Positions 17,649 to 27,191 of a stretch of DNA of 64,000 nucleotides are shown here, piece after piece (position 1 is the stretch's first letter; the number at the start of each line of letters is the position of its first letter). The notes under the pieces are model-generated. The model made no database searches and was not told the DNA's origin. It worked only from the letters and a program-made list of their open reading frames with translations. The translations under genes and the position numbers were made by a program. The DNA comes from an uncultured Lachnospiraceae bacterium (lineage in GTDB: Bacteria; Bacillota; Clostridia; Lachnospirales; Lachnospiraceae). The stretch lies in assembly GCA_902761225.1 (NCBI GenBank), contig CACWJQ010000002.1, positions 1 through 64,000 of the forward strand. The letters are read 5' to 3'.

Positions 17649-18914
17649 ATGAGAATTCTTGTGACCGGAAGCAACGGATTTATAGGGCGCAATCTTGTAT
17701 GGAATCTTCGTGAGATAAGGGATGGAAAAAATCAGACAAGACCATCTCTTAATATCACAGAGATAAACGGAGTGAGTTCTGAAACCCCGGTTGAAAAATG
17801 GGAAGAATATTGCAGTAACTGTGATTTTGTATTTCATCTTGCAGGTGTAAACAGACCAAAGAATACTTCTGATTTCATGAAGGTTAATTGCGGTGCCGCA
17901 CAGTTTCTTATCGATACGCTTAAGAAGGTAGGCAATACCTGTCCTGTCATGTTTGCAAGTTCCACACAGGCCACTCTTGCCGGACGTTTTGCAGGTTCCG
18001 AGTATGGCAGGAGTAAACTGTCCGGAGAAGAGTTGTTCTTTAAATATGAAAGAGAGAGCGGATCAAAGGCATATGTTTACAGATTCCCGAATGTATTCGG
18101 AAAATGGTGTAAACCTAACTATAACTCTGCTGTTGCTACATTCTGCAATGCAGTTGCCAATGATCTTGAATATACGGTAAATGACAGGAATACGGAGCTT
18201 GAACTTCTCTATATAGACGATCTTATAGAGGAAATGTTCGATGCCCTTGAGGGCCATGAACACAGATGTGAATTCGACGGACTTAACGTCATTCCGGACG
18301 AAAACGGAAGATTCTGTTATGTGCCGACGACTCATAAAGCTTCACTGGGAGAGATAGTGGATCTCCTGAAAGGATTTAAGGCTATGCCTGAGACTCTGGT
18401 CATGCCGGATATTCCCAATTGCTCTTTTGCCAAGAAGTTATACAGTACTTATCTTACTTATCTTCCTGCTGATAAAATGTCATATCCCTTCAGATCTAAT
18501 GTTGATAACAGGGGTTCATTTACCGAACTAATAAGAACTCATTCCGGTGGGCAGATAAGCATCAATGTTGCAAAGCCCGGTATCGTGCGCGGTGAGCATT
18601 GGCATAATTCAAAGTGGGAGATCTTTATAGTTGTATCAGGTCACGGACTGATCAGACAGAGAAGGATCGGGATAGATCCTGAGACGAATGAAGGATATCC
18701 TGTAACCGAATTTGAGGTAACGGGTGAACAGCCGCGCGCAGTACAGATGCTACCCGGCTTCACACACAGCATCCTTAATCTGTCTAAGACAGAGGATCTT
18801 GTAACGGTAATGTGGGCCAATGAGCCTTTTGATCCAAACCATCCCGATACCTATTATGAACCGGTGTCTCCGGAACTGAAGAAACCGCAGAACCCTGAGA
18901 AGGGAAATATTTAA
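17649..18914 (+). CDS. capF: UDP-2-acetamido-2,6-dideoxy-hexulose reductase/epimerase (CapF/FnlB)
   Basis: Bifunctional second enzyme of the UDP-L-FucNAc pathway. Residues 1-~280 form an SDR domain (ILVTGSNGFIGRNLVW, later YGRSKLSGEEL with Tyr/Lys), and the C-terminal ~120 residues form a cupin with a metal-binding histidine cluster in RGEHWHNSKWEIFIVVSG. Known CapF uses the cupin for C3 epimerisation and the SDR for NADPH reduction at C4. The 421 residues are somewhat longer than typical (~370), mostly from additional SDR residues. It starts 10 bases after capE and is followed by capG after 14. Confidence 0.92.
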   Translation: MRILVTGSNGFIGRNLVWNLREIRDGKNQTRPSLNITEINGVSSETPVEKWEEYCSNCDFVFHLAGVNRPKNTSDFMKVNCGAAQFLIDTLKKVGNTCPVMFASSTQATLAGRFAGSEYGRSKLSGEELFFKYERESGSKAYVYRFPNVFGKWCKPNYNSAVATFCNAVANDLEYTVNDRNTELELLYIDDLIEEMFDALEGHEHRCEFDGLNVIPDENGRFCYVPTTHKASLGEIVDLLKGFKAMPETLVMPDIPNCSFAKKLYSTYLTYLPADKMSYPFRSNVDNRGSFTELIRTHSGGQISINVAKPGIVRGEHWHNSKWEIFIVVSGHGLIRQRRIGIDPETNEGYPVTEFEVTGEQPRAVQMLPGFTHSILNLSKTEDLVTVMWANEPFDPNHPDTYYEPVSPELKKPQNPEKGNI

Positions 18915-18928
18915 GGAGTGACCTTGCG

Positions 18929-20131
18929 ATGAGTGAATTGACGGCAGAGTGGAAGAATAACGGTAAGATCAAGCTTCTTATCATTGTGGGAACGAGACCT
19001 GAGATCATCAGGCTTTCGGCTGTGATAAATAAATGCAGACAGTATTTTGATTGTCTTCTGGCGCATACCGGACAGAATTACGACTATAACCTAAATGGGA
19101 TATTCTTCAGGGATCTGGGACTTGACGATCCTGAAGTATATCTTGATGCAGTGGGTGATGACCTTGGTGCCACTATGGGTAATATCATCGATAAATCCTA
19201 TAAGCTCATGGCATCCATAAGACCCGACGCTGTTCTTGTTCTGGGTGATACCAATTCATGTCTCTCAGTGATCGGAGCCAAGAGACTGCATATACCGATA
19301 TTCCATATGGAAGCCGGGAACCGTTGTAAGGATGAGTGTCTTCCTGAGGAGACAAACCGCCGCATTGTAGATATTATCTCTGATGTTAACATGGCTTATT
19401 CCGAGCATGCCCGCAGGTATCTTGCGGATTGCGGTCTTCCCAGGGAGAGAACTTATGTTACAGGATCGCCCATGGCTGAGGTTCTAAGCAACAATCTTAC
19501 TAAGATCGAAGGATCTGATATCCACTCACGGGTATCTGATGAAACAGGTGTTAAGATAGAGAAGGGTAAGTATATCCTTCTATCCGCACATCGTGAAGAG
19601 AATATAGATACGGAAGATAATTTCCTCTCTCTCTTCAATGCAGTAAATGCCATGGCTGAAAAGTATGATATGCCAATCCTGTATTCCTGCCATCCAAGGA
19701 GCAGAAAGCGTCTGGAGCAGATGACATCTGCCGGGAAGTTTGCACTCGATAAGAGAGTCATTGCCCATGAGCCCATGGGCTTCCACGATTATAACTGTCT
19801 GCAGATGAATGCATTTTGTGTGGTATCGGATTCCGGAACACTGCCTGAGGAATCTTCATTCTATACATCGATCGGAAAACCATTCCCCGCTGTATGCATA
19901 AGAACTTCTACAGAACGTCCCGAGGCGCTTGATAAGGCTTGTTTTATACTGTCGGGAATAAGCACAGGGGGACTTCTTCAGTCTGTCGAACTTGCGGTGT
20001 CAATGAATGAAAAGGGGGATATCGGTCAGCCGGTTCCCGATTATACTGACACAAATGTCAGTACCAAGGTGGTTAAGATCATTCAGAGTTATACAGGTGT
20101 AGTGGATAAATTTGTCTGGAGAAAGAATTGA
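18929..20131 (+). CDS. capG: UDP-N-acetylglucosamine 2-epimerase family (CapG/FnlC)
   Basis: A GT-B-fold 2-epimerase of 400 residues that finishes UDP-L-FucNAc by C2 epimerisation. Family features are LLIIVGTRPEIIRLSAVI at the N-terminus, HTGQNYDYNLNGIFF, VLGDTNSCL, HMEAGNRC, the LSAHREENID catalytic stretch and SDSGTLPEESSF. The HMEAGNRC motif and the position behind capE and capF favour CapG over the WecB/MnaA enzyme, which makes UDP-ManNAc. The start ATG 18929 has a GGAGTG upstream. Confidence 0.92.
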   Translation: MSELTAEWKNNGKIKLLIIVGTRPEIIRLSAVINKCRQYFDCLLAHTGQNYDYNLNGIFFRDLGLDDPEVYLDAVGDDLGATMGNIIDKSYKLMASIRPDAVLVLGDTNSCLSVIGAKRLHIPIFHMEAGNRCKDECLPEETNRRIVDIISDVNMAYSEHARRYLADCGLPRERTYVTGSPMAEVLSNNLTKIEGSDIHSRVSDETGVKIEKGKYILLSAHREENIDTEDNFLSLFNAVNAMAEKYDMPILYSCHPRSRKRLEQMTSAGKFALDKRVIAHEPMGFHDYNCLQMNAFCVVSDSGTLPEESSFYTSIGKPFPAVCIRTSTERPEALDKACFILSGISTGGLLQSVELAVSMNEKGDIGQPVPDYTDTNVSTKVVKIIQSYTGVVDKFVWRKN

Positions 20132-20167
20132 AGCTTCTTGCCGGGAACTAACTTACTTTAATGGGTA

Positions 20168-21859
20168 ATGAAAAAATTCATTGAATATCTAAAGAATAAT
20201 AAGATCAGATCCTGCACAGCACTGTGCTTTGTTTTTCTTATGTTGATAAACAGGGTTGTTGCAAATGAAAGCCAGTACATTTGGCTGATAACCAACAATT
20301 TTGTGGGACCTGCACTTGTTCTTGTTGTGTTGTCAAAATATTCTTACAGGGATTTTTTGAAGTCATTTTATATAATATGGACTGTTTTGGGAGTGCTGGG
20401 GACAATAGGCGGATATGTATTTTGGTATACTCATCAGGTGGGGTACTATCTGTTTGCTTGTGTTACGGTTCCGCTTAATATCTGGATCGTTGGCGGAGCA
20501 GTTATTAAGTTTTTTGAAGAGGCAGTCATCAGAAAGACTTTTAAGATTCATGTTTCAAAATGGGAAATTCCGTTTGCAGCATGCATGATATTGATGCTTC
20601 TTTCAGCCAGTGGAACTATATGGCCGGTTTATTATCTTATTATATTTCTGCTTCTGTGGCATTCACCTTTTACGCGTGAAGACAAAAAGTATGTTTTTAT
20701 GGGCATGATGGATGGACTCATCGCCGGTTTTGTGTTATTGCAGGGTATAGCTTTTATAAATACCGCATATCTGAGACCAAGATACAGAGGCGCATTTTGG
20801 AATTGTAACCGTAATGCCTGTCTGTATCTGCTTGCTCTTGCATCGGTTTATGGAAAGGCTCATCTTTATAAATTGACCAAAGCTGCGGATTCGGATAAAA
20901 AAGACAGGAATAAACTAGTATTGTACGGATGTATGGTTTCTATATTGGCTGCGTTTATCATATATTCGGGAAGCAGGACCGGTTTGATCGGAGCTGTGTT
21001 GATCACATTTCTGTATTTTATCTGCGAAAGGATCTGCTTTAAAGAACGCATAAGAACTTTTGTAAAAAAGGGAATTCTTTATTCAGCATTATCAATTGTA
21101 TTTGTTCCTTTACTGTATTTTCCGATACGGTATTTACCTGAGGTGAAGCCCTATCTGCGAATGATTGCCAAGAACATTATAAAAGGAACGAATGATGATT
21201 TTGTCCCCGTTTCGGGTTTGGATTTTGATTATGCTATAAAGTACAATTTGTTGAGGTATTTTGAAAAAGAGTTGCCGGTATCTGAAAGTGAAGCTGTTGT
21301 TGACAATGCAGAACCTGAAGAAGCGATATGTGTGATCGGAGCAGATCCGACGGGCGAATACTACACATTGAATTACACATTTCTTTACTATCCTGAACGG
21401 GGAATGTATATAAAAAGGGTCCCTGCATACCTTTATTCCGGGCTTAATACGATTGACAGTCGTATTAATATCTCTACGGTATTGATCGATCAGATGAATC
21501 TTTGGGGGCATCTTGATAACGAAGTCATGATGGATATCATATCCGATGTTCCCGGAACGGAAGAAACCTTCTCCCACAATGAGCAGAATATCGTGATTCA
21601 CTATCTGTATATTTACGGTATACCTGTAGGGATTTTTGTCTGTGTTTTGATGTTTGTTGAATTAGGTTATCTTATACGAAAAAGTATTTCCGGAAAAGCA
21701 GATGCAACGGTGCTGCTTATGCTCGTTTCGGTATATTTTATATATGGAATAATGGAGATAGTATGGGTTCCGGGACAGATTGAACAGTTGCTGCTATTCT
21801 TTGCTCCATTGTTTTTTACTCCATATGATAATTGCGTTCTGGACGATCATAAATCTTAA
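20168..21859 (+). CDS. wzy: O-antigen polymerase/ligase-like membrane protein (Wzy-like)
   Basis: A 563-residue polytopic membrane protein with roughly 11-12 hydrophobic segments, a long extracytoplasmic loop (about residues 335-470) and the region IYSGSRTGLIGAVLITFLYF, which matches the Wzy_C/O-antigen ligase pattern around the catalytic loop. It should polymerise or ligate the flipped repeat units outside the membrane. Its last 44 bases are shared tail-to-tail with the oppositely transcribed membrane protein downstream. The Wzy-versus-ligase assignment is open, since both have this topology, but being the only candidate beside wzx favours Wzy. Confidence 0.75.
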   Translation: MKKFIEYLKNNKIRSCTALCFVFLMLINRVVANESQYIWLITNNFVGPALVLVVLSKYSYRDFLKSFYIIWTVLGVLGTIGGYVFWYTHQVGYYLFACVTVPLNIWIVGGAVIKFFEEAVIRKTFKIHVSKWEIPFAACMILMLLSASGTIWPVYYLIIFLLLWHSPFTREDKKYVFMGMMDGLIAGFVLLQGIAFINTAYLRPRYRGAFWNCNRNACLYLLALASVYGKAHLYKLTKAADSDKKDRNKLVLYGCMVSILAAFIIYSGSRTGLIGAVLITFLYFICERICFKERIRTFVKKGILYSALSIVFVPLLYFPIRYLPEVKPYLRMIAKNIIKGTNDDFVPVSGLDFDYAIKYNLLRYFEKELPVSESEAVVDNAEPEEAICVIGADPTGEYYTLNYTFLYYPERGMYIKRVPAYLYSGLNTIDSRINISTVLIDQMNLWGHLDNEVMMDIISDVPGTEETFSHNEQNIVIHYLYIYGIPVGIFVCVLMFVELGYLIRKSISGKADATVLLMLVSVYFIYGIMEIVWVPGQIEQLLLFFAPLFFTPYDNCVLDDHKS

Positions 21860-23987
21860 TGATCCCGATGACTGTTATCAGAGATGAGATTGTCAGTATT
21901 GGTATCAGTATATAGTATTTTTCTCTTATTGCTCCTATAAATCGTCCAAAATCAAGAATGCTTCCGAATTCAAAAAGGAAAAGAGAAATAATGTAACGAA
22001 TGTTTCGTCTGCAAAGGACCAGCAGCAGGATCGATAATGGAAAAACAACGGCTCCCTGTAACATATAATTGCGTAATAAACATGTTAATAATTCCATAGG
22101 TGTGCTTCCCGTAAATATCTCCGGTAATTCTGTCAATACCGTAATGATCATGGAAGCTGCTGCCACCTGAAGTGCATTTTTAATCGGTACGTTGAATATC
22201 ACAAGGATGAAAGCATTAAACAAAAGGTATGCCGGTGATATGGCGGCTGATACTCCAAATAAAACGACTGCTGAGATAGTGTAGTATTTTGAGCGGCTGC
22301 CTTGACGGGCGGCCGATATTTTTTTGGCCTTCATGAACAGAAACGTTCCGATCCCTGAAAGAATAAGGCATAATCCGTCCAAAGAACATTCCATAATGGG
22401 ATAAAAGATTGTTGCAGGTAACATCAGAAAACCTATGAGAAATAAGGATGATCTGATAATATCCTTTCCGTTTTTTTCTGTATGTGACTTCGTTTTAAAG
22501 TGAACAGAACCGGTTAAGGCCATCCAAAGAAAGGCTGCAGGGAACATAAACAAAATGCAGATCACCTTATGGGCCTGCAGAGGCTCTAACCCAAGGCCTG
22601 TGAAGGACTCCGATGCAGAAATTATAAGTCTATAGAGCGGAGTTCTGAGGATGCTGTCATTATCCCATACAGTTTGCAGATAATCTGGATTGACAAAGGG
22701 GAGGGTTTTTATGCAGGACCAGACTGAAATCATAAATACGAATGCTACAGCAGGATATATCCCATATTTATCGAATATTTCAAGGAATTTTGATTCCGGA
22801 GACGTGATCTTATGAGCAACCTGTACTCCGGTGTTATTCTTATCCTTCAGCACATCGTACACAGTAAGTGAAGTTAATGCGATCAGAATTAACATCATAC
22901 CAAGGGCTGTTTTTTCCTGCTCAGGTAATCTGTCAAGTATCATTGGTTGATACACGGCCCAACTGATGGTAAGCCATAAAAATGAACTGATCCACCATCT
23001 TCTTGGTCTGATCATCAAATATACCACAGCTATTATTTCTGCTATTATACTGTATCTTTCATGCATTGCCGGCAGGAAGTATACAGGGAAGAGTGATGAC
23101 CAGAAAGCAATTGAGATCCATGTTTCATCACTCAGATCGGTTCCTTTGAGTAGCAGTAGGCAAAAGAATGCAATAAATCCCGAAGCAACCCATCCGATCA
23201 CAGGGAGGTGGAACATTTCGTAATCTGCAAGCTGCCAGAAATAACACCATATACCAGGATAATGCATATACATCTGGGGATATTCTGCGGTCTGTTCCAA
23301 ATACATGGTTATGGGGGTTGACGGACTGTATCCCGCGATCATTGCGGGGATATATAGGATCTCCACTGTGATGGGAATGATCAGGATCTCCAGCAGTGAG
23401 AAGATTCTCCGACGGTAGTAGAACATGATCAAAAAAGGCACTATGAATATAGTCTGAAGCTTCGCAACTGTTGCCAGTCCGAGGAATATAAATGATGGGA
23501 TTGTTTTTTCTTTGAAGAGACAATAAACAGATAGTATCACGAATGCGGCATATGCGCTGTCAATCTGTCCCCACCATGCTCCGTTCAGAATGAGTGCCGG
23601 ATAAAACAGTGTGATGCCGTAGGAAACGGCAGCAGCTAATCTTTTTTTATTATCATGGTAGAAATGTGATGACAGGAGTGCCGTGGATGCTGCCAACAGG
23701 TATTCAAATGAAACGGACACAAGTTTGATCTTTGTGACCGGGCTTCCGGGAAGGTAATGGAGCAACCAGAGAACAGTGGCGTATGGAAGACCATAATCGC
23801 CGGTATAGTTTTTGAGAACGCCTATTCCCTGATGGGCAGGAAGTGATTCGTACCATGGCAGGTAACAATCGATCATATCTCCGCTTAAATGTCCAAGCCC
23901 GGGAATCCTGACGAGTATTCCTGTGACGCTAAGAACAAGTATGGTGAGAATGAAGTAAATATCCTGTTTTGGTATGCGCTTGCCCAT
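21816..23987 (-). CDS. GT-C-like polytopic membrane glycosyltransferase
   Basis: A 723-residue membrane protein with about 18 hydrophobic segments. The N-terminal half has the GT-C hallmarks: an acidic residue pair after the first helix (SGDMIDCYLPWYESLP) and GAWWGQIDSAYAAF, the signature of Gpi18/PMT-like transferases that use polyprenyl-phosphate sugars on the outer face. The C-terminal half is a second set of helices and may be a repeat or accessory half. It is the only clear minus-strand gene of the window. Its promoter lies at about 24050 and its 3' end overlaps wzy. It may add a side sugar to a surface polymer or protein. Confidence 0.7.
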   Translation of the reverse strand: MGKRIPKQDIYFILTILVLSVTGILVRIPGLGHLSGDMIDCYLPWYESLPAHQGIGVLKNYTGDYGLPYATVLWLLHYLPGSPVTKIKLVSVSFEYLLAASTALLSSHFYHDNKKRLAAAVSYGITLFYPALILNGAWWGQIDSAYAAFVILSVYCLFKEKTIPSFIFLGLATVAKLQTIFIVPFLIMFYYRRRIFSLLEILIIPITVEILYIPAMIAGYSPSTPITMYLEQTAEYPQMYMHYPGIWCYFWQLADYEMFHLPVIGWVASGFIAFFCLLLLKGTDLSDETWISIAFWSSLFPVYFLPAMHERYSIIAEIIAVVYLMIRPRRWWISSFLWLTISWAVYQPMILDRLPEQEKTALGMMLILIALTSLTVYDVLKDKNNTGVQVAHKITSPESKFLEIFDKYGIYPAVAFVFMISVWSCIKTLPFVNPDYLQTVWDNDSILRTPLYRLIISASESFTGLGLEPLQAHKVICILFMFPAAFLWMALTGSVHFKTKSHTEKNGKDIIRSSLFLIGFLMLPATIFYPIMECSLDGLCLILSGIGTFLFMKAKKISAARQGSRSKYYTISAVVLFGVSAAISPAYLLFNAFILVIFNVPIKNALQVAAASMIITVLTELPEIFTGSTPMELLTCLLRNYMLQGAVVFPLSILLLVLCRRNIRYIISLFLFEFGSILDFGRFIGAIREKYYILIPILTISSLITVIGIIKIYDRPERNYHME

Positions 23988-24049
23988 TTCTGACTCTCTG
24001 TTTACAATGGTATTTCCCGATGCCGGTCTGTACGCATGGGACTTACAAG

Positions 24050-24058
24050 ATTATATCA
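24050..24058 (-). promoter_or_regulatory. Extended -10 promoter for the GT-C gene
   Basis: Read on the minus strand the sequence is TGATATAAT, a perfect extended -10 element, about 63 bases before the start codon at 23987. No good -35 is present at 17-18 bases, which is tolerable for an extended -10 promoter. Confidence 0.5.
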
Positions 24059-24095
24059 TAAGAATATGGCAAAATGTTTGGAACGGCCACGTAAG

Positions 24096-24125
24096 TTGCA
24101 AGTAAAATAAGGTATTTGATATAAT
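24096..24125 (+). promoter_or_regulatory. Sigma-A promoter for the acyltransferase group
   Basis: TTGCAA at 24096-24101, an 18-base spacer, then TATAAT at 24120-24125 preceded by TGA, which is an extended -10. It faces away from the minus-strand promoter 40 bases to the left. The predicted transcript start is near 24132, so the following small gene probably starts further inside its frame. Confidence 0.65.
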
Positions 24126-24132
24126 ACGCAGG

Positions 24133-24522
24133 ATGTGGTCAGTATACTGTTATAATTATGCTGATCATTGTTTATTATTTCAGATTATGCAGAGCCGGAC
24201 TATGTGGAGAGGGATCTGTTTGCTGCCGTTTTCATATATTCAAAAAGTAGAGGAGATCCTTGATGTCAACTTCTTATTGGTTGTTCTGATCTTTGCCGGG
24301 GGCTTCCTGGTTGCAGCAATATGCTGTATTCTTGTTTTTAGGAATAGAAATACCACCAAGATGATCGGTGAGTATAAGTTTTCCCGTTTTGCAGGCACTT
24401 TTTTGTGGGCACTTTTGGCCGTTATTCTGATAGTACATAGGATAACCGGTATAGCAGGTGATTTTATTTTTTATGTCGTGGTTTCTGCAGGAAGGAAATT
24501 CTCTCACAGTAAAAAGGCATAA
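24133..24522 (+). CDS. Small hydrophobic membrane protein, unknown
   Basis: I do not recognise this protein. The longest frame has 129 residues; two membrane helices are clear (NFLLVVLIFAGGFLVAAICC and FLWALLAVILIVHRITGIAG) with a short basic tail. The start is uncertain: ATG 24133 coincides with the predicted transcript start, and ATGs at 24187 and 24202 lack good ribosome binding sites. It stands 8 bases before the acyltransferase-3 gene and probably shares its transcript. It could be a small partner of that membrane enzyme. Confidence 0.5.
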   Translation: MWSVYCYNYADHCLLFQIMQSRTMWRGICLLPFSYIQKVEEILDVNFLLVVLIFAGGFLVAAICCILVFRNRNTTKMIGEYKFSRFAGTFLWALLAVILIVHRITGIAGDFIFYVVVSAGRKFSHSKKA

Positions 24523-24530
24523 TAAGATAT

Positions 24531-25661
24531 ATGGATGGTTCTGTGACTGACAATAAAAAACAGATAAAATGGCTGGATGCTCTTAAAGGCATTGCCTGCT
24601 GGATGGTTTTCCTTGGGCATTTTGAAGAGGATTATCCATATGTTCCGGGACTGCAGAAATTGTACGAGGCTGTTCCGGTCATAAAATTTATCTCTGAGAA
24701 AACTACGGCCCTGAATATTTTCTATATAGTCAGTGCATTTCTGGTTGCAAACCGGTTCTTGAACAGTCCGGACAACAATGCTTCCAAGGCAGGGAGAAGC
24801 GTACTTAAGAGATATCTGAGATTGTCGATTCCTGTTTTTGTGACGAATCTGCTGATCATTCTGATCCAGAGAATGGGATACGGTTTCGGCAACAGATACG
24901 GAATGTTCGCAAGCAGATATACTTTTGGAGAAGCTGTATGGAATGCATTTGTTGATGGGATGTTTTTCGGAAGCACATATTTTAATTCCAATATGTGGAT
25001 GCTTAATGAATTATTCCTGGGTTATCTTTTTACGGTGGTTGTCTGTCTGGTCCTCAATGAGATGAAGCCTGAGGCAGGTAACATAATGCTCATTATCATG
25101 ACCGCAGTACTGTGGATTTCGGGCTGTTATCTGGCTGTATTTTTCTTTGGCATCATCCTGTACAGGATCGTTAACGGTGGAATCTATGAAAAACCTGTTT
25201 TGTCCTCTGTACTGGGGACGGGCCTTTTGATACTTGGGTGCATCGTGTCTTCATATAACAGGATCATTGTGCTGAAGATTCCTTTATCGGTTCCGGAACT
25301 TCCACTTAGAACCTGGTGGTCATATTGCTGGATCGCGGCAATGCTCATGGTGGCGGGCATCGCTTTGAGCCCGTATATGATACGGATACTTGAGTGGGGA
25401 CCGCTCTATAAGCTGGGAAGGATATGCTTTCCTGTGTTCCTGTTTCACAGGATCTATCTTGCATCATTTGCTGCACTTGCATATTCCTATGGATTTGCCA
25501 GAAACAGCGATAAAGGAGAAGGCAGTCTGGCAGCCTTTGCAGTGAGTTTTTCTCTGACACTGATATCCTCACTTATCTATGCAATCCTCCTGGAGCCTCA
25601 GATCAATAAACTGACAGAGAAGATATTGAGCCGGGTTTTTATCAAAAAAAAGGCAGTTTGA
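24531..25661 (+). CDS. Acyltransferase-3 family membrane O-acyltransferase
   Basis: A polytopic membrane enzyme (376 residues, ~10 helices) of the OafA/NodX family that transfers acetyl groups to sugars of surface polymers. The N-terminal KWLDALKGIACWMVFLGHF is the family signature: an aspartate (D) and arginine/lysine-rich start followed by the GHF histidine. The later residues FPVFLFHRIYLA include a second conserved histidine. It is separated from the MBOAT gene by 9 bases. Specific substrate is unknown, but the neighbourhood of polysaccharide genes makes glycan acetylation likely. Confidence 0.85.
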   Translation: MDGSVTDNKKQIKWLDALKGIACWMVFLGHFEEDYPYVPGLQKLYEAVPVIKFISEKTTALNIFYIVSAFLVANRFLNSPDNNASKAGRSVLKRYLRLSIPVFVTNLLIILIQRMGYGFGNRYGMFASRYTFGEAVWNAFVDGMFFGSTYFNSNMWMLNELFLGYLFTVVVCLVLNEMKPEAGNIMLIIMTAVLWISGCYLAVFFFGIILYRIVNGGIYEKPVLSSVLGTGLLILGCIVSSYNRIIVLKIPLSVPELPLRTWWSYCWIAAMLMVAGIALSPYMIRILEWGPLYKLGRICFPVFLFHRIYLASFAALAYSYGFARNSDKGEGSLAAFAVSFSLTLISSLIYAILLEPQINKLTEKILSRVFIKKKAV

Positions 25662-25670
25662 TCAAAGCAT

Positions 25671-27086
25671 ATGTCTCTTAATTCCTTCGGATACATTATC
25701 CTGTTCATGATCATATTGGTTATCTATTACCTGATCCCGGTAAGGCTCAGGATTTATTTGCTTGCCGTTTCAAGTATCGGATTTTATATACTGTGGGGAA
25801 TCCCGGCACTCTGCGGGCTCTTCGCGGTCACGGCAATAACTTTTATTTCAGCAGTCATCATTTCTGCATCACAGGATAAGCAGCTATGTCGTAAGGCAGT
25901 TTTATGCGTAACATCACTGGTCATTGTCTTCATTCTTTCCGCAATCAGGCTGCTCCCACAGGGGAGCATCATAGTACCTGTCGGTATATCCTTTTTCTCT
26001 CTCCAGGCCATCGGGTATGTCATCGATGTATATAAAAGGAAGGCGAAAGCAGAAAAGAACTTTATAAGATATCTGCTTTATATATCATTTTTTCCGACCG
26101 TGACATCGGGCCCTATTCAGAGATCTGATACACTTCTTGCTGGGATAAATGAAGATAAGGAATTCAGCTATGACAGGGTAAGGACCGGCCTGCTTATGAT
26201 GGCATATGGTCTTTTTGCCAAGAATTTTGTGGCAGACAGGCTGGGCCTCCTTGTAGAGAAGGCATACAGCGGATATGAGACCCAGACCGGTTTTGTACTT
26301 ATGCTTGGCGTGATCATATATGCTTTTCAGCTGTACTGTGATTTCATGGGATATTCCTACATCGCACTTGGATCTGCCAAGGCACTTGGCTATGAACTTC
26401 CGGATAATTTCAGGCAGCCGTATCTTTCATCATCTGTTAAGGAATTCTGGGGCAGGTGGCACGTCTCGCTTTCTGTCTGGCTCAGGGATTATATCTATTT
26501 TCCTCTCGGGGGAAGCAGAAGAGGCAGGATCAGAACTATTATCAACATAGCCATTGTATTTCTTGTCAGCGGTATATGGCACGGGAGAGGACTGACTTTT
26601 CTGGTATGGGGACTGCTCCACGGAGTATTCAGGATCTTCGATGAACTGACTCTTAAAAAGAGAGAAGAAATGATCTCCGGATCAAAGAACGCCGTTGTAA
26701 AAACACTTCTCAAGGGGCTGTTCGTAATACTGACCTTTGCGGCTGTGGACTTTGCTTGGCTCTTCTTCAGGGCTGAGACGCTGCAGACAGCTTTGGTGAT
26801 TGTCAGAAGGATATTCACGGAAAACGCTGCGCTTTACTCATTGCGGAACGGACTGTACGCATTCGGCCTTTCGAAAAAAGAACTGGCTGTATGGTTTGCA
26901 GGCCTTTTGATCGTATTTATTGTGGACTTTCTTCATGAAAAAGGAGTCTGCATAGTTGACCGTATAGGCAGGTGTAACATCATATTGCGATGGATTTTTT
27001 ATATTGCATTTGTGTTATTCATACTGGCTTCCGGTATCTACTATTACGGATATTCCGCGCAGACATTTATTTACTCCGGGTTTTAA
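25671..27086 (+). CDS. MBOAT family O-acyltransferase (AlgI/DltB-like)
   Basis: A 471-residue membrane-bound O-acyltransferase with about 11-12 helices. The two key histidines lie in SGIWHGRGLTFLVWGLLHGVF (His304 and His317), and the motif FCDFMGYSYIALGSAKALGY-like region (QLYCDFMGYS) matches AlgI/PatA/DltB proteins that carry acyl groups across the membrane. The next gene encodes an SGNH protein, the usual second component of such systems. Together they form a standard export-and-transfer pair for polysaccharide acetylation. No DltA or DltC is nearby, so a D-alanylation role is less likely. Confidence 0.9.
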   Translation: MSLNSFGYIILFMIILVIYYLIPVRLRIYLLAVSSIGFYILWGIPALCGLFAVTAITFISAVIISASQDKQLCRKAVLCVTSLVIVFILSAIRLLPQGSIIVPVGISFFSLQAIGYVIDVYKRKAKAEKNFIRYLLYISFFPTVTSGPIQRSDTLLAGINEDKEFSYDRVRTGLLMMAYGLFAKNFVADRLGLLVEKAYSGYETQTGFVLMLGVIIYAFQLYCDFMGYSYIALGSAKALGYELPDNFRQPYLSSSVKEFWGRWHVSLSVWLRDYIYFPLGGSRRGRIRTIINIAIVFLVSGIWHGRGLTFLVWGLLHGVFRIFDELTLKKREEMISGSKNAVVKTLLKGLFVILTFAAVDFAWLFFRAETLQTALVIVRRIFTENAALYSLRNGLYAFGLSKKELAVWFAGLLIVFIVDFLHEKGVCIVDRIGRCNIILRWIFYIAFVLFILASGIYYYGYSAQTFIYSGF

Positions 27087-27191
27087 TAGCGGTGCCTTAT
27101 GACTTCTGAATGATCAGTATGCTTTATCCGCTAATTTGAAATATGCTATACCGTGTTTTGATCGGGTTTGTTTAGTTGAGTTTGTTTCTGT

